The position numbers were made by a program, and so were the translations under genes. Shown here in pieces: positions 55,530-64,000 of a stretch of DNA of 64,000 nt. The notes beneath the pieces were generated by a model, which worked only from the letters and a program-made list of their open reading frames with translations, searched no databases and was not told where the DNA came from. Source of the DNA: Tieghemiomyces parasiticus (taxonomy: Eukaryota > Kickxellomycota > Dimargaritomycetes > Dimargaritales > Dimargaritaceae). The stretch is from NCBI GenBank assembly GCA_027575765.1, contig JANBPT010000138.1:1-64000 (forward strand), read 5' to 3'. Each line of letters starts with the position of its first letter. Position 1 is the stretch's first letter.

Positions 55530-58500
55530 GGTGGACGAGTAGGGCTTGTTGAAATGGAGGAGGGAAGGCAGGCGGGGGCTGAAGGGTGTATGGAAGGTAG
55601 GGCGAGAGCGGTAGTTACAAACGCGAAGGCAGCGCGAGGTTGTGTGGAAGAAGCGGGTCATAGACAGGGAGGGGAGGTGCGTAGCGGCTAGAGCAGGGGA
55701 CCCACGGGCACGGCGGTGTATTTATAAAAAGCGTAGTCACGCAGCGGACGGCGAGGGGCGGAGAAGGAGGGTGGGGTGATCGCACAGTTGTGCGATAAGC
55801 GGAATGATGGGCGGTGGCGGGGAGGAGCGACCCTGGGTGCATTGAAGGGGACGGGAGGGATAGAGGGGAGGAGGGGAAGAAGTGCGGGACCAGCAGGGGC
55901 TAGGGGGTTATGTGGGGAAAGGCCAGGGAGGGACCATGGAGACAAAAGGTTAGGAATGGCCCGCAAGGGGAACAACGGACTCTCCATTGCGTGAGTCAGC
56001 TGGACGTGTGTGTGTGTGCAGGAGTGGGTGGCATTGATGTACTGGCCAGCGATAGGCTGCTGAAGCTCGACGAATCGCCTGTTGTGGCAAGCTGGCAGGT
56101 GAGAGCCGGGGAGGAAGGTGGAGGGGCCGGCCAATCCCTACGCCGAACATGGCTAGGCTGGACGGAGACGAGCGTACGGGGCCACGGCGCCTCGAAGATG
56201 CAGGTTGGCCGCACCGCCCACCGCATGGCGGCTGCGCTGGCTGGAATGGCACGCATACCGATGCTGCCCTCCTCCGGTCTGCCTACGCTTAAGAGCAGAT
56301 ATTCAACAGCGCAGTGGAGGAGCGGAGGCAAGGGCCTACTGTGTTGTGGCATTTACTGCCTACCCCTCTCCCCGACACCACCAGCTGTCTGGGACAGGCC
56401 TATCGCCAACTTGGTCGCAATCTATCCGGTGCTAGGTCCGAGGGCTACAACACCCCTATACCAGCTTGGGGGTGGGGGGTATGCAGGCTCCAACAGCATT
56501 GAATCCGCCGCCTCGTTTGTATGCTCTATGCCGCCCACTCCACCCATTCCCCAGCATCAACGGAAGGAATAATTGCCGTGCTCCAAATGACGGGCTGCAC
56601 ACCGCCTCGCCTATACACCACGCTATCACCTACCATTCGACCATCTCTGTCGGTTACCTCTACTATGTGCCTTTATTAAAAAATAACCATCAATTTTTGC
56701 CTTCCAAGCAAAGGGTGGTAGTGAACCCAGAGTATCCAGTTGATCTACAAACCTCCCTCACCACAACCTTCTCGAACTTCGCCTTCCCCGGTTCGACATG
56801 GGTAGTGTGTAGCTATGGTCGAGCGGTGAGGGTCTTACCGAGCGATCCAGTCGCCTCTGGACATCCTGTGGCAGCGGTTGCCTCTTGTGCTAGCTGCAAT
56901 CCCAACCGCATTCCCGATGTAGGTGCAGCCTGCAGGTTGGGTACTTCGACTGTCGTGTCCACACCTGGTTTCCCGCAGTCTCTTGGGCTGTGCCTTCTCA
57001 TCTGTAAGGTACTCGCTCCACACTTCCCTTTTCAATCTTCCCTACGACAGCGATTGCGTGCTCCTGAACTGCCCTCCCGCAGTGTGTTTCATCATTGACC
57101 GCCTTACAGTGCCGGTAGCAAAGATAACCACGGTGCCTCTGCGACGGCTCTGACTCTTCACCATCACCGCCGACATTTGCCCCGACTGAGGACTGCACCG
57201 GCAAGTCGCCTGGGGCCAACCCAGGCTACCATGTCTAGTTCGCACTCCACGCGGAGGCTGTTTCCCTCCGCTGCACCTACCTTTAGAAATCAATCACTGG
57301 TCGTTGACACTACAGCGCATGACCTGGTTTAGTCACCCCCTCGGCAATATCTATGCTCAGAGCGGGGGAGGGTAGGCTCTACAGGCTGATGATTCCAAAC
57401 CGGCGATCGATGTTGCGCCCGTGCCGCCGGTCGGGAGGGGGGTCATCTGACCGTCACTCATACGCCACCCGCCGCCCTATCGGTCTTGGCGCCATGGATC
57501 TTTCTAAGGATTATCACCTCCTCCTCCTCCACTTGCCTGTGCTCCACCGCCTATGCTACCATCGCGGATATCTTTGCGATCGACGCCTTGGTTGCGCGGC
57601 TCATCCTTAAACGAGTTCAGCCCTCAGGGCCGGCCCATAAGGTTAACATAATGTGACGAAGAGGCGGGCTCGTCAGCTTTAGAAGGACTTTGAGAAGCCA
57701 TTGCCCCCCTCCCCCTTTGATATAACTTGGTACGTGAAGTGCTCAGCCCCGTACACCATGGTGTTCACGTTTAGTCGCCCTCCCAGTCGCCATCGAGCTT
57801 ATCACTGGCAGTCTATCGTATAGGTCAGCAGGCAAGCCGTCCTATCGTAGTTCTCAGTGCAGGTCTCGTGTCAAAATCCAGCTCGATAGTCATCCAACAA
57901 TGCGACATACCGCACGCCCACTAGCCCAAACACAGCGTAAGTTAGCATGGCACAGTCTTCCCACCTCGCTCGACGGGTCGTGAGGTCATAGGCTGTCAGC
58001 CATGGTTAATTGAGGGCAGAGGTTTAGTGCGGGGGTGATTGTCCCGCAATGATTTACCTGTCCATCCGTCCGGGTTAACGACCGTGCTGCGGGGACATTA
58101 TAGACAACATCCAAGGATATTTCACCTCATTCACTCCGCCTGCTGTGCTAACTATTAGTGGAGGAGGAGAATGCCTGAGGTCAGCTGGACAACACGGTAT
58201 TTACAACATTGGGCGACTGTATTCTAAGGTGGTGACTTTGCCTCTGAGAAACTACGGTTCACTAGATGAAGATTTAATACCCTCATGGTTGTGTAGGTCA
58301 AGTCGAGAGAGTACAGGAAAAGAGCGCGTGGGGAGCCAGGCAATATGTTAGGAGGGTAGAAAAGTACAGTACAAGTCGCGAAATGTCAACAGAGCAAGTG
58401 AGTGTCCCTGTCCCACTGCTAATGAAGGTTAATAAGTGTAGACGGTCGAAGATGGGTGGTAATACCTAGGGGTAGGGTAGTAAGCCCTCCCCTGAAAAGC

Positions 58501-58565
58501 GTAGGCCTAAGGTCGTTTTGAGCGACACCTTTCCTCCAGTACATGCCCACCGCCTTGTGTAAAAA
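55530..58565. other. intergenic, 3 kb
   Basis: Promoter side of bleomycin hydrolase and then sequence without a supportable gene. Open frames near 55.9-56.6 kb and 56.5-57.1 kb overlap each other in several frames and have chance-like composition. Confidence 0.5.
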
Positions 58566-59917
58566 TTAGTCAGCCAGTTCTGGGTACCCGCAGTCTTCGC
58601 CAACGAAACGCAGAATCTCGGTGTTGGTGAGCTCGGGCTTCTCCAGCATGACCTGGTGGGCGGCTTGGTGGGCCACCACAATGGTGACGCGCTTTGTAGC
58701 GACACATTCCCGGATGGCGTACGAGCAGGATACGGGGTGAACAGGGTCGAATTCTCCCGGGAGAAGAAGCAAGGGGCAGGCCACGGCGCGCAGGTCCTCG
58801 GTATGCAGCCAGTCCATCCCCAGCATGGTCCGCCGGAACACGGAGGTCCGGGAGCTCTCGTTCCAGTACAGCTGTTGGTCGAGTAAGGCCGAGGATGCCC
58901 CCGCGGTGTAGATCATGCGCCGTACCGACGTGGACTCGGTCCCGCCGTACCGATCCAGCATCCGAAAGAGATCGATAATCACTTCGGGGGCGCGCAGCAG
59001 CCGTGTGACATGCGGGGAGTGCGTCACGTCTCCGGCGGCGATGAGTACCATGCCCGCCACGCGGTCACGCACCCGCGGGTACAGCTTCACCGCTAGGCAG
59101 CTGCCGTAGGAGTGCCCGATCAGGACAAGGCGGCGGCCAGGGTGCTGGTTGATGACCTCATCTAGATCGTCGAGGAGGGAGGGCGTCGTGTAAGGCTCCC
59201 ATCTGAGGGCGTTGTCGAGCAGGCGGTAGGTAGAAAGAGAGCGAGAGGCACGTCAGTTAGGGTGGACGGTGAGGACGTAGCTAAGGGTGCCCGCATTGCA
59301 TGTCTTGTTCGATAGATGGAAAACTGGAAGGCCTGGTAAAAGAGGATCTGGCAGGCAGTACTTACTCGCTGGACACTTCACTCTCGCCGTGACCGACCAA
59401 GTCAACGGCTAGAAGACTCCCGGCGTGGCGCAGCCGTTTGAGCTGGGGCTCAAATACCGAGATACGCGACCCTACGCCGTGGATAAAAAAGAAGAGCGGG
59501 CGATCAGCCCCGCGAGGATGTTCACGATACAGTACTCTTAACTTCCTGCCCCGCACGAGCTGGAATTGTGAATTATTCACGACGAATTCGGGCTCTGGCG
59601 GGGCGTAAGGGTAATAAGACGGTGTATTAAAGGACGAGGGTACGGGGGGAGTTTCCGGGTGAGCTTAGGTTGTGATCATTAGGACTCGTGGTGTAAGCAC
59701 TGGCCAAGAAGTCCCTCTAGTCGACCTTGGCGCGGGCTGTGTGGATGGGCTACTTACCCTTGAATTTAAGCCGCCATGCGCGCTTGGCGAGGTGGTACGT
59801 AAGCAAGAAGTACGCCGCGACCAGCGTGCCGACGGTGGTGGCGGCCGTCACCAGCCAACCCCAGCTCGGGAGGAAGGGCTCGGCGAGCTGGATGAGGGTC
59901 TGGAAGGGTGTCGTCAT
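58566..59917 (-). CDS. membrane-anchored alpha/beta hydrolase, ABHD8-like
   Basis: Exons 59917-59758, 59594-59366 and 59202-58566; phases close, 341 residues. An N-terminal transmembrane helix (WLVTAATTVGTLVAAYFLLTY, split here: core TVGTLVAAYFLL, about residues 22-42) precedes the hydrolase domain. Hydrolase motifs are the oxyanion HGVG in FFFIHGVGSR, DLVGHGES, the nucleophile elbow GHSYGS (Ser161), the acid in LPGEFDPVHPV and the catalytic His in AHQAAHQVMLEKPE. The elbow, HGVG and the VMLEKPE ending resemble ABHD8/ABHD4-type lipases; the substrate is unknown. ATG 59917 is the first ATG in frame. The type I/II orientation cannot be told from sequence alone. Confidence 0.87.
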
Positions 59918-61374
59918 GCAGGCAGGCGAGGGGATTGCGAAGTGCAGGTATGTGGCCAAGGCTACCGGAGCGTAGAGGATCCGGCTTCGGTAGTGGACCC
60001 AGTAGCGCAGGTAGGGACTAAACGTCTTGATATGTCTGGTTGCCGGGGATAGCGGAGTGTAGAAGAGGGTAAACGAATGGAGGCGGGCATTGGAACAGTG
60101 GAGTTGGTAATCATGTCCGTGGTATTGGCGAAAATCCACTTAATAAATGGCAAGCGCTGATTGGTGTACAATAGACGGGAGCGGTGCTGGTGGGTCGGGC
60201 GTAATGAAGTGTGAGCAGGTGTGGGAAGTAAGGGCTCGAGCACACGCACCCGACCACCCGTCCCTTCCTGGGGGGGATACCGTCGTTATGGCCTCAAGGC
60301 TCGGCCGAGTGGCCCTTCGTCTCCTTGCGTATGTCAAGCGGTTGACTCGGACGACGTATTAGGCAGGGATTCAATCAAAACCGCCCACTACGTTCGCCTT
60401 GTCAACGGGTATATTGGCGCGTCGGGCTGTCGTGGACTATTGTAAGCTATGGCTAGACCCATTGTACCTGGGGGGGCAACTTACTTCCGAGACTCACCTG
60501 CAGTCCGAAAGGTAGGGACGGGGTGGCACGTTGGTGGTCGGTAAACGCGGCAAAATGGGCGGCGAGACAGGCAGGCGCAATAAGGGGCGTAGCCAGTGGT
60601 GGTGGGAGGCGGAGGGATATGGGACCTAGGCTAATAAATATAGGCGGTGCTGTGGTCACGCGTCGGGGTTGCGACACCGGGCGCGGGAAACAAGGGTGAG
60701 GAAAGGGGTGTTGCGAAAGCCAATCAATAAGCAGGGTAGGAAGTAGAGGGGGTCGGATTGGTGGTCAATAAACAGGCTGTTGGTGCAGAAAGTAATCTCA
60801 CAGGTCCTTAAATCCAGCTGGGCGGAGTTGGAATGTAAAGAGTTCAGTGAAAAGAAACCAGGTGGCGGGGATCGCTAACAATGGCAAATGGAACGCCGAC
60901 CTGGTTGCGGGGATAGGCAGATCACGAAGCTGGCGGGGGGGAGTGCATTGCTAATGCCGTCGACACAACCGGGGCACTGGGCAAGTGGGGGGAGGTAAGG
61001 GCACCCCTAGGCGGACTGAGGTGGCAGCGGGGCGCACCAGCGAGCACGGAGACGGCGGCTAGCAGAAGGTGGTAGAAAAGACGCACGTCAGGGCCTTGAA
61101 CGGGAATGGTTAATGTCCACCAAGGTACGCGTGCGGAGTCCTGAAACGGGCCACAGTGCCCCAATGGCCAACTCGGGTACCACGACGTTCTTATACCTTC
61201 TGGTTCGCGGTTCAGTACAGGCCGTTCCTTTTGATTCAATGGGATGGTAGCCCTAGGTAGAAAAGGGAGGTCTCTGTAGATTGAGAGGGTGCTCGGAGAC
61301 CCTGTCTTTGCCTGAGACGGGCCCTAGTCTAGCTGGGGAAATCCTCTGCTTGATTAAACGACGCCGATTTTATC
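59918..61374. other. intergenic
   Basis: Promoter side of the ABHD8-like gene. A donor CTGCAG|GTGAGT on the minus strand near 60500 could belong to a 5' UTR intron. No other gene accepted. Confidence 0.45.
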
Positions 61375-61612
61375 ATGGCCAGCAACCCTCGCAAGACAGC
61401 CCCGTCGGCCTGGTCCAAAAGCCTGCTAAGTGGTAGATCCGTGGGACGCGGAAGCTACGGTTGCTGGGTTCAGCGCCATGTCACCCTGGTCGTATTTACC
61501 TTATCATCGTGGACGTGCCCGTTTCTCGACCGCAGATATACTCTCTCCGCCACATCCTCTTTGTATCCTCTGGTCTCTCTCTCTTTCTTTCGGGAAACGC
61601 GTGCTAGAGTAG
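61375..61612 (+). CDS. possible 44-residue membrane microprotein
   Basis: Two-exon model 61375-61432 and 61536-61612 with donor G|GTAGAT and acceptor CGCAG after a pyrimidine tract. It gives MASNPRKTAPSAWSKSLLS followed by a Pro-rich turn, a short hydrophobic helix (LCILWSLSLSF) and GKRVLE. The basic, helix-then-charge layout resembles small tail-anchored mitochondrial or ER proteins. An unspliced reading gives an unrelated 113-residue frame. I do not recognise a family and the donor is weak, so this is a low-confidence candidate. Confidence 0.22.
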
Positions 61613-62102
61613 TAAATCCTCTAAGCCAGGACGCTGCTACTGGGTCGGCAGACCCCACCACATTCAGTCTCTACGCCATGACCAGGGGTAAAGACATTGA
61701 AATAGCTACTAACTAAACGAACAACTGTGATGCGAGGGCAGGCAGATTGCCCGGCGAATTGGTAGGTCAAATCCCCCCCTCCAAATGCAGCCGAGGGTTA
61801 AGTGCTTAAAAACCAGCTGCACGGGTCGATGAGTTGAACAAATAACGTCTAGTGGGAAAAGCTTGCTCGTAGGTGAACAGACCCAAATGTATCAACCAGT
61901 ACTGCATCCACGGCTCCGAGTCCTAAAGCTTCTCAATTCAGTCAAGGTGGCAATTTCTAGCCAACTATTTTTCTTCGTTGGTCACAGTGGATAGTATTAG
62001 GCTGTTTACACCCGGTTAGGCATTCCACTTAAGCATTGAGCACCGTTCATTTTGCCCGATTCTAGCTACGATCATTGCTTTTATTTCCCTCGCGAACGCA
62101 CC
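61613..62102. other. intergenic, upstream of the Myb gene
   Basis: About 490 bp between the candidate microprotein and ATG 62103. No further feature recognised. Confidence 0.5.
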
Positions 62103-63596
62103 ATGTTTCCCTGCCGATCTGTAATGTGGGGTCGCATCACCAACCCCTTATGGCTTCGCCCCGCTCCGCGTCGTGGCCAGACAATCCCTGTCGCTCTGCC
62201 CAATAGTCCTGCCCGGCCTCTGAGCCAGACTCGTCAGACTCGTAATGGTAAGTCGCCTCCTTTAGCGGACGGAAAATTGACGTGACCATGCGGGTTGCGC
62301 TCAGGGCGTCTCCCTTCTAGGAGAAATAGACGATATGGTCCCATAGCGTCACCTTTTTTCACCCCACTTACCGAGTGTATTGTTTTACCAACCGTTATAC
62401 CGTTGTTGTCACTTATCGCTCCAATAGCGGTAGGATTAACTGATGACAAGCCGAAAAGGCTCAGGCACCGCCCCTGGACTCCAGAGGAGGACGCCCAACT
62501 CCGGGAGCATACCAAGAACCACGGTATGAGCGACTGGGCTCCGATCACCCAGGTTCTCGCTAACCGGAGTGCCACCGAGTGCCACCGGCGCGTCCTTGCC
62601 ATCGCTGATCCGGGGGCGAAGCGACGGTTTCTATGGAGCCCCAAGGATGATGAACGGCTGAACGAACTGGTCGAACAATATAGTCGTGATTTCGAGGCGG
62701 TAGTGGAACATTTCCCGAACTGCAATGTCAATGCCATCCGGCGGCGACACGATTTTATCAACCGTCCGGCCGAGAACCTAAAGTGGAATCCGGAAGAGAT
62801 CGCTAAACTGCGTGAGGCAGCCGAGCAGTACGGGACGGAGAGCCGCTGGAAGGATGTGGCCGAGGCGGTCGGGACGCGATCAGCCCACCAGTGCTACAAG
62901 CGTTGGTACAACCTGCCGTTCCAGGGCGAGAAGCGCGGGCGGTGGAACTTCAAGCGGGACATACGGATGCTCATGTGCGTGTTTGACGCGCGACCCCGGC
63001 TTCTTCTAAACAACCCCGTCTACTTCGACCTGTGCGATAAGTACCGTCGCACCTTTAGCGACCGGCCCTTCTTTGCCGCCGGCGAGATCCCAGATCAGGC
63101 TCCCCCGGGCCACTCGTCCGTGGAAGCTGCCGACCTCGGCGAAGTCGTCGCTAGCCCCGATCCAGCCCACCCCGCTACCAGCAAGGCAACGGGTTCGCCA
63201 TCCGCCCCACCACCACGCTCCGCCTCCGCTGGCGAGTCGAGTGCCAAACCCGCCGACGCCGAGCCGGCCGAAGAACCGCTTCTGTTATGGCACCAAATTG
63301 CCCTCAAACTGGATAGCCAGGACCCGGACCACCCGTATTATTGCAAGAAACACTTCCGTCTTCTACTGGAGGGTGCCGAACTTATTGCTCGACTTACGCC
63401 CGAGGAATGTGGCCGACTGACAAGGATCATGCCCCACCATGGACCTGCGGCTCTGGAAAGGGCCCAGCCGGGCAGCGGTGGCCGAGTGAACGTGTCGCAG
63501 GTGATCTCTCTGAAGCGGGCCAGAAAGTTGATTGATGTTATGTCGAAGTACCTGGATACGGACCGCCCGCAGGGGAGCGAGGGCTGGTTTAGATAA
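62103..63596 (+). CDS. three-repeat Myb/SANT protein with mitochondrial-type N-terminus
   Basis: Exons 62103-62247 and 62434-63596, donor G|GTAAGT, phase closes; 435 residues. Three Myb-like repeats are visible: RPWTPEEDAQLREHTKNHG with WAPITQVLANRSATECHRR (~62-108); LWSPKDDERLNELVEQYSRD with FPNCNVNAIRRRHDF (~114-163); and KWNPEEIAKLREAAEQYG with RWKDVAEAVGTRSAHQCYKR (~168-218). Such repeats bind DNA. The first ~48 residues (MFPCRSVMWGRITNPLWLRP...) are Arg-rich with no acids, typical of a matrix presequence, so a role on mitochondrial DNA is possible but unproven. A Pro/Ala/Ser linker is followed by a helical C-terminal domain (LLLWHQIALKLDSQDPDHPY, ISLKRARKLIDVMSKYL). Confidence 0.87.
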
Positions 63597-64000
63597 ACCT
63601 TACAACGTGATCGGATTTAACCAGCTCTTCACCTGGTCAATCTATTTTCTGTCCAACACATAGCTTACTACTCAGCATTTCTGATCACGGTCGACCATGT
63701 TGAGATGTAAAGAAATAGTTAGGGAAATATGTATATTTTTATATACATGTATATATATGTTATACTCCGTACCCGAGCTACGCGAAGTGGGTGGCCAAGC
63801 CTCGTGGTCCAGTTTTAAGACCATCGAGAGGGCCTTCTATATTTTAGGGCCTTCCATCATGTCTTGTTATTCGCCATCAAATGGTCTACCCTGTTTATTA
63901 ATGTGACCTCGAATCGATCGCCCCACGACTCGGACATGGCACATCCAACGGTCACCGAAGTAGTGTCAGCCCTTGGGTCTAAATAAAGCTCCACGGTCGG
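63597..64000. other. 3' flank of the Myb gene
   Basis: AT-rich tract at about 63728-63765 with a small imperfect hairpin (ATGTATA and TATACAT arms). No gene seen before the window ends. Confidence 0.5.

Overview
This window looks like nuclear DNA from a fungus, probably an early-diverging (non-Dikarya) filamentous lineage. The evidence is the gene set: a fungal-type trehalose phosphorylase, Zim17, two Kre9/Knh1-like GPI-anchored wall proteins, an SPX-RING protein of the fission-yeast Pqr1 type and a gephyrin-order Moco synthase. Short GT-AG introns (mostly GTAAGT donors, about 100-430 nt), T/C-rich leaders and TATA boxes 160-290 nt upstream of ATG codons fit this. The lineage placement is inference; no rRNA or other phylogenetic marker is present. 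Exon models were joined by reading frame and splice phase, and each multi-exon model below closes in frame.

Layout. The left edge carries a 5'-truncated tRNA-Leu(UAG), a mitochondrial-type RRM protein (+) and trehalose phosphorylase (-). A gene-poor stretch of about 14 kb follows (4.8-19.2 kb). It holds only weak candidates: a small Cys-rich peptide with its own TATA box, and a possible terminal exon with a polyadenylation signal. From 19.2 to 28.0 kb lie TMEM19 (+), ZIM17 (-), an FAHD1 acylpyruvase (+), a secreted protein of unknown function (+) and a long disordered coiled-coil protein (-). From 30.1 to 42.3 kb lie a USP12/46-type deubiquitinase (+), a gephyrin-type molybdenum cofactor enzyme (-), a small hydrophilic protein (-), an unusual LEA-repeat plus MAPEG-like membrane protein (+) and an SPX-RING ubiquitin ligase (-). 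From 46.8 to 51.8 kb are two Kre9-like GPI-anchored paralogues (+). The right part has bleomycin hydrolase (-), a membrane-anchored ABHD8-like hydrolase (-) and a three-repeat Myb protein with a mitochondrial-looking N-terminus (+).

The genes do not form an operon or an obvious cluster. Themes are housekeeping (mitochondrial import, Moco, proteolysis, phosphate sensing), cell wall, and stress protection (trehalose metabolism plus LEA-type repeats). The best candidate for something undescribed is the single ORF at 38034-39989, which joins an 11-residue LEA-like repeat array to a four-helix MAPEG-like domain.
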